A DNA stretch of 64,000 nt, taken from Petrolisthes cinctipes. Lineage: Eukaryota > Arthropoda > Malacostraca > Decapoda > Porcellanidae. The translations under genes were made by a program, and so were the position numbers. Positions 20,807 through 31,895 of the stretch are shown piece by piece. The notes under the pieces were generated by a model. The model saw only the letters and a list, made by a program, of their open reading frames with translations. It was not told the origin of the DNA and did not search any database. The stretch is from the NCBI GenBank assembly GCA_033782935.1, contig JAWQEG010000509.1:762501-826500 (forward strand), given 5' to 3'. The first letter of the stretch is position 1; each line of letters begins with the position of its first letter.

Positions 20807-22947
20807 TTATGTTTGCAAATATTCGGGGGCTTCACTCCAACATTAACTCGATACACCTACTTCTTCAAACCGAAACCCCTAATATTCTTTTCCTCACTGA
20901 ATGCCAGGTCACTCCCTCTTCTGACCTGACTAACTACAACTTTCCAGGCTATATTTTAATGTCTAATTTTAGATCAAAGGGTGGCGTTTGCTGTTTTGCT
21001 AGATCAACATTATCCTTGGAGAACATTTTCAATCTCACATCACCAGATTTTGATTACTCAATTTACAAGCTAAATTCTTCAGGCTCAGTTAAATATTATT
21101 GTTGTATTTACCGATCACCAAATGCCTCCCCAGATAATAGCCTCTTTGATTCCATGACCTCCATTCTTTCTGATTTAAACATTAATGCTGCATCTGATAT
21201 ATCCTTACTGGGTGATTTTAATGTCCACAATGTTGAGTGGCTCACTCATTCGGCCAGAACTAATGAACCTGGGCTTGAATGCGAGTTATTCGCAGACTCA
21301 TTCAATCTCACCCAACTAATCAAGCACCCTACTCGCATACCTGATAATCCAGAACATAGACCGCACCTACTTGATCTGTTTCTTACTACCAATCCCGAAA
21401 CATATAGTGTAGAAGTGAAGTCCCCTCTTGGATCCTCAGACCATTGCCTCATTGCAGTCTCCTGTTCCCACTACTCCCTACCCATCCACTCTGAACCCAT
21501 CCGAGTGACCAAATGGCACTATGATGCTGCAGATTGGGTGGGGTTCCGTGACTTTTTAATTAACATTCCTTGGTCATCATTTTACTCTACTGACCCAGAT
21601 AGCTTCCTGAACAATATTACTGACTTTATAAAAATAGGAATGGAAACATATATCCCTCACCAACAATACTCAAAAAGATCTAACTCTCCAAAATGGTTTG
21701 ATCACAGCTGTGCCAGAGCTACAAAACAAAAATCAATAGCCTATAATGCCTATACAAAGTCGAAAACTCTTCAGTCATACAATTATTTCAAAATTGTCAG
21801 ATGCCATGCTAAAGCTGTAACTAATTTAGCCAAATCTAACTTCATACATAAACAAGTCAATAAATTACTGAATAATCCTAATGATAATAAGATCTTTTGG
21901 TCAACAGTAAACTCATTCAAATCTAACTTCAACCATGGTTCATCTATTCCCCCTTTAAAGAATAGCAATGGAAATCTCATATGTGATCCATGTGGTAAAG
22001 CAAATCTTTTGGCCAATATCTTCGCCACAAATTCAAACCTCAATGACACTGCTCAAAACACCCCCATTTTGAATTTTAACTCCCCAGAAAGTCCACCCTT
22101 AATAATTCATACAAGACAAGTGCGGACCATTTTGGAGAATCTATCTATCGACAAAGCTTCAGGGCCAGATGAAATTCCTCCCACTGTATTAAAAAATTGC
22201 TCAAAAGAATTAGCTCCAATTCTCTCAAAATTATTTCGTGTATGTCTCCATACCTCGTCCTTCCCAGCCGCCTGGAAAGAAGCCAATGTACAACCAATTC
22301 CCAAAAAAGGAGCTACCGCAAATCCATCAAATTACAGACCAATTGCCATCACGTCTACTCTCGGTAAAATATTTGAAATAGTTCTTAACAATCACTTTGT
22401 AAAACACCTTGAGAAAAATCATCTGCTAAATGATAAGCAATATGGCTTTAGACAGAGACGATCTACTGTGGATCTGCTCTGTTATTTCACAGATAACATA
22501 TTCCAATCAACTGATAAACATGGAGAGACTCACACAATTTGCCTTGATATATCTAAAGCCTTTGACAGAGTATGGCACAGATCATTACTGTCTAAGCTTC
22601 CACATTATGGCCTTCAATCTTTTGTTCCTCTAATTAATTCATATCTTAGCAACAGAAAATTACGTGTGATGGTAGATGGTCTGTATTCCGACTTTCATGC
22701 CATTAATGCTGGTGTTCCTCAAGGAGCGGTCTTTGCTCCAACTTTGTTCCTCATTCATATTAATGATCTTTTGTCAGTTACTCAGAATTCAATTCACTCC
22801 TATGCTGATGATTCAACTATTCACAGTTCCTTCTCATTTAATGATAGTTTTACTCAACACAATATTTTAGAATACAAACTTGCCACTTCAATTTCATTAA
22901 ATGAAGACTTAACGAAGATCTTTGATTGGGGACAAAACAACCTACTA
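20770..22947 (+). CDS. LINE-C ORF2, part 1: endonuclease and RT
   Basis: 726 codons from ATG at 20770 to the point where the transposon is inserted. Endonuclease: ANIRGLHSNINS, FLTECQ, LLGDFNVHNVEWL, LLDLFLTT and SSDHCLIAVS. Reverse transcriptase: NYRPIAITSTLGKIFE, the block with QYGFRQRRSTVDLL, ICLDISKAFDRVWHRSLLSK, GVPQGAVFAPTLF and YADD (22801-22812, residues 678-681). No stops or frameshifts are seen in this part. The ORF is broken only by the insertion after the Leu codon at 22945-22947. As read, it runs a few codons into the transposon and stops at 22981. Confidence 0.92.
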
Positions 22948-23102
22948 TACGTTTCAGCGCCGGACAGACGGTGTTTTTCGTAAATATCTCTTAAACGAAT
23001 CGTTGTATCAATATAATATTTCAGCACACTATCTTTAACACCCGGGCGTAATTTATGGCTGACATACCATATTACTATATGTGTTATGTTAGGAGTTTAC
23101 TG
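22948..23102 (+). repeat. Left terminal inverted repeat of the DD83E transposon
   Basis: This begins TACGTTTCAGCGCCGGACAG. It matches the reverse complement of 25880-26035 with only about eight differences, mostly in the outer 60 bp. Confidence 0.95.
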
Positions 23103-23706
23103 AGTGATATTAAGTCTAATCCAGTCATCATATCTAAGGCGTTATAGAGAATCGGACGAGTGTGGGGGACTCGTGTAACCCCTCCACCAACACCCCGAAA
23201 TCCCCCCACACCATTCCTTCCTTCCCTGCCCCAATATCACATTATCCTCCTCCCCGTTTCACTCTTCACCACCCTATATACACCATCCCCCTTCCATTTT
23301 TTATTTTTTTTATGACCGTATGTATATACGTATCGTTCATTAGTAATATTGTTTAATACAGTTACTGTTGTGTGTGGACATGAAAACCAGAGTGGGTCAA
23401 ACGACCATTAAAGCAATAGCTAATCCCGTTGTTAATGGCCGTATAGCCGGATAATAACTCACGTGTCTAAGGCCACCAGAAAAATGATTAATTTTGGTTT
23501 TGGGCAACCAAATATAATCGTTCATTGTTGCTTCATGTGTTCTTTACCTTTTTAAATAACCAATTTATGCCTTAATTGAATATTCACAGTTTCCCGTATC
23601 CCCTCCCTCTCTCTCTGAGGTATGAGGTACCCCCCAGTCCGAGGCTATGACTCAAGTAGTGACAGGGTAGAAATCATTGACTGCCGAGGCGCACCTATTA
23701 GCAACA

Positions 23707-25200
23707 ATGTTGTCCATTTGCCCCCGTGGATGCAGGACAGCGTTTGTTCTTCGTCTTGCCACATTGTACAAACGTGAAAGCACACTTGGTAGACCTTATA
23801 TAAGTTTTAATAGGTGAGTAGATAATTTTGTCTGTTTCTTACATACATTATTACATTATTACATATGTATATACATATGTTATATAATAGTAGGGGAGAG
23901 TGTATTGTGTCGCATTGTCATATTATAAAGTGAGGTGAGAAGATATGTATAGCATAACAACATTTATCTTTATGCACATAGGCCTTACGAGCGAGTTGCG
24001 CATACCGTGGGCATGAGTGTGTCAAGAGTGAGGGACATAGTCAACACTACCACCACATCTTCCCCTTCCACACCCGTACCACCACCACCACCTACACTGG
24101 CTGCTTTTGATAATTTTACTGTTGGTGCAATACGCCGCCACATCCACATCAAGTTTTTTGAAAAACAACATTTTACACTCAGAGTCATAGCAGCGGATCT
24201 GAAAACAGCTGGTATCATCCCGGAGGATACCTCTGACACAACAGTTTGGAGGATCATGCACACCATGGGATTCCAATACAGGCTGTCACAGCGAAAGATG
24301 TATGTAAGGAGGGAATCGATGGACGTGGTGTGTCGTCGGATTGGCGCTCTCCGGGCTCTACAGCGCCACCGAGAGGAGGGGAGGAAGGTGGTGTATGTGG
24401 ATGAGACGTGGTTTACCACCAGGATGGGCCACAGTAGGGAGTGGGTAGATACCACACAGGCTCTATTCAACACCACCTACAGTCGTCAGTTACCACCCGG
24501 TGAAGGGGAGAGATTTGTAGTGGTCGCGGCTGGCACGGACGAAGGCTTTGTTGACGGCTCATACCTGTGCTACCCAGCCAAGACCAACCAGGGTGATTAT
24601 CATGGAGAAATGAACGGCGAACTGGTCATGCGATGGCTAACAATGCAGCTCCTTCCGTCACTGCCAGAGCCATCGGTACTTGTGCTAGATAATGCACCAT
24701 ACCACAGCCAGCTGACGGAGGAGAGTCGATGCCCTACCACAGCCACCAGGAAGGCGGACCTCATTAGGTGGCTGGAGCAGCACAATATTTCCATCCCACC
24801 TGCTGCCACTCGCCCTGAGCTGCTGTTCCTCTGCCAGCAGAACCGTCCACAGCCTCAGTATAAGATCGACAACACCATCCGTATGTGGGGCCACGATGTC
24901 ATACGGTTGCCACCTGGCCACCCCGAGCTCAACGCCATCGAGCAAGTATGGGGATTTATGAAGCGTTATGTGCGCTCCACACTCCAGCGGTTTACCCGGA
25001 CGGAGCTACGGGCTACTCTGGATGGAGCCAGGCAATTGGTACACAAGGACGTGTGGGCGGGAGCTGTTCAGCACTCCCGTAAATATGAAGAAGAATACTG
25101 GAAGACTGACAACATACACGAGAGTGTCGAACCCATTATCATAAACATTTCCAGTGATGATGAAGACGATGACATTTTCCTTGACAGTGATTGTGAATAA
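23707..25200 (+). CDS. DD83E transposase, two exons
   Basis: Exon 1 is 23707-23813 and exon 2 is 23982-25200; spliced length is 1326 bp, 441 residues. Exon 1 ([20 protein letters not shown] at the start) joins exon 2 at Arg-Pro to complete a helix-turn-helix ([19 protein letters not shown]). A second DNA-binding segment ends in [17 protein letters not shown]. The catalytic triad of the DDE endonuclease is VYVDETWF (Asp codon 24400), [10 protein letters not shown] (Asp codon 24688) and [11 protein letters not shown] (Glu codon 24940), with 83 residues between the last two. Usual Tc1/mariner spacing is 34-41. The C-terminus is acidic ([10 protein letters not shown]). No stop or frameshift is seen, so the copy may be active. 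Without splicing the first ATG is 24013, which would drop half of the first domain. Confidence 0.88.
23814..23981 (+). other. Intron of the DD83E transposase
   Basis: 168 bp with a strong donor (AATAG|GTGAGT) and acceptor (CACATAG|GCC). It is AT-rich, with in-frame stops (for example TAG at 23950). Splicing joins the two halves of a helix-turn-helix in frame. Confidence 0.7.
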
Positions 25201-25238
25201 ATTTTGTTTTATCATGTTTGCATCATTAAATCCTACAC

Positions 25239-25353
<115 letters not shown>

Positions 25354-25879
25354 GGTGATAATATATATATAAAAGGGACAAGTCAACAATATAACATTAT
25401 ATTAACTGGATCAAGTTGACATTTTATAATGAATAGGTACACAGTATCTAATAACTTTTCCTAGAAGGTCCAGACCACAGGTAATGCCAGTACATCGTGT
25501 TCACTTGCATGGTTGACCATAAGGACTACAAACATGGACCTTCTACATACTACATGTATGTAAACATGCTGTTGTACAGTAATTATCAAAGTGAAATACG
25601 TCTTGCCTCTATAGAATTGTACTGCACCATACTCTTAGTTAATAATCATATCTATACATATACATCTACATAACATTCTAATATATAATACAGTGATGGA
25701 AGAAATAGGGAGGGCCACGAGTGATGAGGGAGGCGAGGAGCTAGGGGGAGAAGAGGAGGTGGGAGGGGTGAGAAGGAGGGGATGTAGTTGTGGTTAGGAA
25801 TGGTTTGGGAGGGTGTTGGGGGGGCCAAACTTTCCTTTGAATGCGTCAATATGACCGGCTGGCTTTGTGCTATTTTTCA

Positions 25880-26035
25880 CGAGTAAACTCCTCGCATAAC
25901 ACATATAGGAATATGGTATGTCAGCCATAAATTACGCCCGGGTGTTAAAGATAGTGTGCTGAAATATTATATTGATACAACGATTAGTTTAGGAGATATT
26001 TGCGAAAAACAGCGTCTGTCCGGCGCTGAAACGGA
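25880..26035 (-). repeat. Right terminal inverted repeat of the DD83E transposon
   Basis: Read inward this begins TCCGTTTCAGCGCCGGACAG, the partner of 22948-23102. Confidence 0.95.
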
Positions 26036-26037
26036 TA

Positions 26038-26748
26038 GTAGTTTCTTTCAATGCAAATAAAACTAAATACATCCCGTTCTCAAATAGATCAGATAATCAA
26101 GATTCTCACATTATTTTCAATAATACAAATATCCCCAAGTCCCACAGCATTGATCTCCTTGGTGTAACTTTAAATGAAAACCTCAGTTGGACTCCCTATG
26201 TAAAATCCATTGCCAAAACTGCATCTAGGAAGATGGGACTTTTATACAGAGCTTGTAATTATTTGACTGACGAGCAGATAGCAGTAATATATAAGAGTCA
26301 TGTGCGTTCCCAGATGGAATATTGTTCACCTCTGTGGGCTGGTTGTGGATCGGTGGTGTTAAGACAATTAGATAAAATTCAAAGCAGAGCTATCAGACTG
26401 ATCAATAATCCTATGATCACTAATGAATTCCCTCCCTTATCAGTACGTAGAAATGTTGCTTCCCTTGCACTATTTTATAGATACTTTTATAAGAAATGTT
26501 CGGATGAACTTGCCCTGATTATACCACCCCTTCACGTCTTCCCACGGAGGACTAGGGCAGCTGAGAATGCGCATGAGTTTACACTGACTCCTCCACGTTG
26601 CAGGACAACTGCTTACAAAAATTCATTTACTCCCCGTACTACTTCCCTGTGGAATTCTCTTCCAAGGGAATGTTTTCCAGCAAGTTATAACCCCCAGCAA
26701 TTTAAATCCAGTTGCTTTAAATATTTTATGAGTGGAGGATGCCAATAG
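26038..26748 (+). CDS. LINE-C ORF2, part 2: RT thumb and C-terminus
   Basis: 237 codons including the stop continue the same frame after the transposon and one TA. It starts with the segment after the RT palm (SFNANKTKYIPFSN), then LLGVTLNENLSWTPYV, RSQMEYCSPLWAG and LDKIQSRAIRLINN, and ends with SFTPRTTSLWNSLPRE and TAG at 26746-26748. With part 1 the ORF2 product would be about 962 residues, a normal size for this kind of LINE. Confidence 0.9.
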   Translation, partial: VVSFNANKTKYIPFSNRSDNQDSHIIFNNTNIPKSHSIDLLGVTLNENLSWTPYVKSIAKTASRKMGLLYRACNYLTDEQIAVIYKSHVRSQMEYCSPLWAGCGSVVLRQLDKIQSRAIRLINNPMITNEFPPLSVRRNVASLALFYRYFYKKCSDELALIIPPLHVFPRRTRAAENAHEFTLTPPRCRTTAYKNSFTPRTTSLWNSLPRECFPASYNPQQFKSSCFKYFMSGGCQ

Positions 26749-26825
26749 GCAAATGGAACCATTTATTTATTTGTTTTTTCCTTTCCTCCACTCACTGTAT
26801 GTAAAAAAAAAAAAAAAAAAAAAAA

Positions 26826-27436
26826 CCAGTTGAAAAGAAAAGGAAAATAAATAAAATATTGGTGATGAACGATATGATCACTATTTCTTACTCTTTACTG
26901 GATATATGAATTATTACCAAAATTTTCTGCCATTGAGCAGTGATTACAGATAAGGTACTTAATGATACACTAGTTTTGTTTGACAGGTATCACATAAATG
27001 AATTTACCTATTTAAATGCATTATATTCTATAGTGTCCTTTCACTATTGGGCGCCCTAGGAATGGATTCAGCGACTCAGGTAATATTGCTCGCTTATTAT
27101 ACAAAAAAAAAAATATAATGACTTAGAGCCATCATCACAGCCCAGAGCGTGATTTAGATAATTTTTAAGTGAAATTTCATGAGCACTATTTGGTAATGCT
27201 TAGAGATATAGTGGTATACAAGCATTATCCCATACATAAAAGGTTGCAGGACAAGCCTTTGCAAATCAAGGTAAGATAGAGTAACAGGTATATACTGTAT
27301 TAGAGTGTAAATCATTGCACAAAAATTAAATACGATTTATATAGTTTACATGAGCAACGAATGAAAAGAACTACATATATGAAATAATCACATCATATTT
27401 TTAGGCTTCTATTTAGTTCTGTGAGTTTGCGGAAAA
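26826..27436 (+). other. Decayed internal sequence of the LTR element
   Basis: AT-rich, with stops in all frames. A short stretch at about 27045-27085 reads LLGALGMDSATQ and could be the fusion-peptide region of an env-like protein, but this is weak. Confidence 0.35.
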
Positions 27437-27990
27437 ATGATAGCAGGTGAGGAACTTCAAGAGGAATTACAACCACTTATTCAGAGAATATTTACTGCGG
27501 GTAAGATAAGATCAACTCACAATATTATTACCACTCCAATAGCTACGAGATGCAATGGTACAATCAATGATGAAATCTCATCTTCCTTATTATCTTTCAT
27601 GAAATATTATTATCCAGTCATGCGTAGTATTTTAATACAAGATCATATACTCATTATTATTCCCATAAAAGGTAAAATGTTATTCACAAGCTACGCACTT
27701 CTACAATTCCCTATGAAAATGGAAGTAATCATTTAATATTCAATTTTCATCCAATAAGTATTATACTTAGTGATGATGTCATCAGTGACACACAACACTT
27801 CAAGTGCCATGTTGCATATCTTCATATATGTTTGCCTTGCATATTTCTTTGCATTTGAGTTGCATTTAAGTCTCCAAAGGATGCAAAATCTCCACTTGCT
27901 TAGAATCATAAGTACTACTAATCAAGCACTATATGCATGTACATTCATATCTATTACTAATCAAACACTCTTTCATCATCAATTTTAATT
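27437..27990 (+). pseudogene. Possible env (F-like) remnant of the LTR element
   Basis: A 99-codon frame from ATG 27437 has an amphipathic N-terminal part (ELQEELQPLIQRIFTAGKI) and then hydrophobic and Tyr/Pro-containing blocks (ILIIIPIKGKMLFTSYALL). After a break, similarity in style continues to about 27990. The pattern resembles the middle of baculovirus-F-like envelope proteins found in some errantivirus-type Gypsy elements, and the position between pol and the 3' LTR fits. No single motif is decisive, and the copy is broken by stops. It could equally be unrelated decayed DNA. Confidence 0.35.
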
Positions 27991-28844
27991 TCCACTATCT
28001 ATACTTACCTGCTGATACACAATTAACATTAATTTGCCCTAATCACCCCACACATGGTATGGTTCAAGGCAACTATAAAGAAGCAGACTCTTAGGAAATA
28101 CGATCCAAGGGAATCGTTACCTTGCCTAGTAAACATAATTTGCTAGAAAACATAGCACAATCTCTTCCACCTTTTCAACATATTTCATTTAAAGTTGAAT
28201 TGTTTAACATCTCCTAATTCATTATCAGTTGTATCAGACAAAATGAAACTATTATGTTACTCAATGAGAATAGGATTCAATCATCCTTATTATATCATTT
28301 GATTCCTCCATATAGTGATCAAAATAAAACTTGGTACCAATGTTTATTATCCCATGTCTTCTCTTTCTGGCATGTACTATAAAATTTATGTATTGTATAA
28401 GACAGTCTAAAATACTAGTTTTGTATTGTATAAGAAAGAACTATCGAAGTATACTGAATTATCTTGTGTTGAAAAGAACAAGACTGTTATTTCACAGCCA
28501 CATCATAGCAACACGGCTCCCCCCTCATTAATGTGTGAATTTTTAGCATAGGTTAGATTATATACACACAATAACATGCACCTAGCTAAACACATTAATA
28601 TTAAGATGAAATTTTATGTAACAATGTATTCATGTTCATGTAATTATATTCATGTATTACCGGTAATGTTAATTTTTAGTATATGGTGTGCCAATGTCTT
28701 AATGTCTATTTTTATGTTACTATACATGTATTCATTGTTAATGTCTTAGTATTATGTACCCTACCAACATTGTGAACTGGCCTTCTATTAAATAAAGCAT
28801 AAAGCAAACGCCTGGAGGCCAGTCGAGGGTAGCGGACTGAGCAG
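27991..28844 (+). other. AT-rich region before the 3' LTR
   Basis: No convincing gene. A polypurine tract is expected just before the LTR; only a short purine-rich stretch (GTCGAGGGTAGCGGACTGAG, about 28823-28842) is present. Confidence 0.5.
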
Positions 28845-29494
28845 TGTACACACCATAAAACCATTTAGAAAAGGATCACTACTTCTAATCTGTTTACACA
28901 TCAGAAACAGGCCACCTGGGCAGGTTGGACACACACACACACACACAGGTGCGGCGTCAGGTCATACAAAGACATTATTAACCTTTCCTACCTCCCCTTT
29001 GAAGGAGAGTAGGAAAGAGAGTAAAGGAGAGAGAGAGAGAGAGAGATAGGAAAGGGTTGGCCCACTTTCCCTTTCACACGAGAAGAGAGAAGTAGGTACA
29101 GAATCAAACTGACCATTCACAGGCAACACAGTCACACTCTAGCCATTCTGTAAACTATTGAGTTTGAAATGTATATAAGCAGAGGAGGTACACTAGGATT
29201 TAGGATACAACACTGACTCCCTAAGGGCTATAAACTGTCTCCATAGAGAGAGACATAATACCATATAAGACAAGGCACATCACGATAATACCCTGTATAG
29301 ATAAGTACACATATTAATAAATTTAGCCTTAAGAAACTTGTGAAGTCAATCACCTAAGCAAACCTAAGAAAGCACCCGTCTTCCACGTTACCTAAAACCA
29401 CAACAACAACAACTACTACAACTACAACTCCAAGAATTACACACAAGTAACTTACCAGGTTCTGCCCACAGTTCAAGCCTTCAGAACTGGTACA
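28845..29494 (+). repeat. 3' LTR
   Basis: 650 bp, TGTACACACC to GGTACA, with the same TATA-like box (29172-29179) and AATAAA (29316-29321) as the 5' LTR. It ends exactly where the satellite array begins. Confidence 0.9.
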
Positions 29495-30943
29495 GGTGCC
29501 CAAAGTCGATATCTCAAATTCAGGCTCCAAACACCCGAAAATTCGATATTTTGGGGTCCCAGAAGCGATCTGTACATGCCTAATCAGATACAGGCCCAAA
29601 ACATGCTGAAAATCGATATTTTAGGTGTCCAAAGTCAATATGTGTATGCATCTTATGCACCCGTTTATATCTCAAATTCAACCACAAAACACCCGAAAAT
29701 TCGATATTTTTGGGTCCCAGAAGCGATCTGTACATGCCTACTCAGTGCTAGAATGTTTTCAAAATATAGGCTCAAAACATGCTAAAAATCGATATTTTAA
29801 GTGTCCAAAGTCGATATGTGCATGCATCTTCTGTACCCGTTTATATCTCAAATTCAGGCTTAAAACACCCGAAAATTCGATATTTTGGGGTCCCAGAAGT
29901 GATCTGTACATATCTACTTTGTGCTAGAACATTTTCAAAATATAGGCTCAAAACATGCTAAAAATCGATATTTTAAGTGTCCAAAGTCGATATGTGCATG
30001 CATCTTCTGTACCCGTTTATATCTCAAATTCAGGCTCAAAACACCCGAAAATTCGATATTTTGGGGTCCCAGAAGCGATCTGTACATGCCTACTCAGATA
30101 CAGGCCCAAAACATGCTAAAAATCGATATTTTAGGTGCCCAAAGTCAATATGTGTATGCATCTTCTGCACCCGTTTATATCTCAAATTCAACCACAAAAC
30201 ACCCGAAAATTCTATATTTATCGGTCCCAGAAGCGATCTGTACATGCCTACTCAGTGCTAGAATGTTTTCAAAATATAGGCTCAAAACATGCTAAAAATC
30301 GATATTTTAAGTGTCCAAAGTTGATATGTGCATGCATCTTCTGTACCCGTATATATCTCAAATTCAGGCTCAAAACACCCGAAAAATCGATATTTTGGGG
30401 TCCTAGAAGCGATCTGTACTTGCCTACTCCTAGTTAAAAAAATTTCAAGATACAGACCCAAAACATGCTCAAAATCGATATTTTAGGTGCCCAAAAGTCG
30501 ATATGTGCATGCATCTTCAGTACCTGTTTATATCTCAAATTCAGGGTCAAACCACCCGAAAATTCGATATTTTGGGGTCCCAGAAGCGATCTGTACATGC
30601 CTACTCAGTGCTAAAATATTTTCAAAATATAGGCCCAAAACATGCTAAAAATCGATATTTTAGGTGCCCAAAGTCGATATCTCCAATTCAGGACCAAAAC
30701 ATCCGAAAATTCGATATTTTTTGGTCCCAGAAGCGATCTGTACATGCCTACTCCGTGTTAGAGTATTTTCAAAATACAGGCCAAAAACATTCTCAAAATC
30801 GATATTTTGGGTGCCCAAAGTCGATATGTGCATGCATCTTCAGTAACCGTTTACATTCCAAATTGAGGTTCAAAAAACCCAAAAATTCAATATTTTTGGG
30901 TCCCAGAAGCGATCTGTACATGCTCACTCTGTGCTAGAAAATT

Positions 30944-31895
30944 TTACAAAATATACTCCTAAAACATGCTGAAAATCGTTTTTTTTTTGTGAAGAAAGTC
31001 GATATGTGCATGCATCTTCTGTACCCGTTTATATCCCAAATTCATTCTCAAAACACCAGAAAATTCGGTATTTTTGGGTTTTAGAAGCGCTCTGTACATG
31101 CTTACCCAGTGCTAGATTAAATTCAAAATATAGGGCCAAAACATACTAAAAAAAGATATTTTAGGTGCCCAAAGTCGAAATGTTCATTCATCTTCTGTAC
31201 CCGTTTATATCCCAAATTCAGTCTCAAAACACCTGAAAATTCGATATTTTTGGATCCCAGAAGCAATCTCCACATGCATAGTCAGTGCTAGAATATTTTC
31301 AAATTACAGGCCCAAAACATGCTTAAAATCGATATTATAGGTGATCAAAGTCGATATCTGCATTCATCTTCTGTTCCCGTTTATATCCCAAATTCAGGCT
31401 AAAAACACCTGAAAATTTGATTTTTTTCGGTCCCAGAAGCGATCTGTACATGCCTACTCAGTGTTAGAATATTTTCAAAATACAGGCCCAAAATAAGCTG
31501 AAAATCGCAATTTTTGGTGCCCAAAATCGATATGTGCATGAATCATCAGCACTCGCTTGTATCCCAAATTCAGGTTTAAAACACCTTAAAATTCGATACT
31601 TTTTGTTCCCAGAAGGGATCTGTACATGCCTACTCAATGTTAAAATATTTTCAAAATACAGACCGAAAACAAGCTGAAAACCGATATTTTATGTGCCCAA
31701 AATCCATATGTGCATTTATCTTCTGTACCCGTTTATATCCCAAATTCAGGCTCAAAACACCCGAAAATTCGATATTTTTGGGTCTCAGAAGCAATCTGAA
31801 CATGCTTACACAATGCTAGAATACATTCAAAATATAGGGCCAAAACATCCTGAAAATCGATACTTCAGGTGACCAAAGTCGATATGTGCATATAT
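30944..31895 (+). repeat. Divergent satellite block, copy 1
   Basis: These monomers are more diverged, with unusual variants such as a T-rich run followed by GTGAAGAAAG and CCCAAAATAAGCTG. The same series recurs at 34360-35130, minus one monomer. Confidence 0.85.

Noticed and set aside
24007..24015. GTG or first ATG at 24013 as the transposase start
   Set aside because: The frame is open upstream to 23953 and a splice acceptor at 23981 joins it to an exon beginning with ATG at 23707 that completes the DNA-binding domain.
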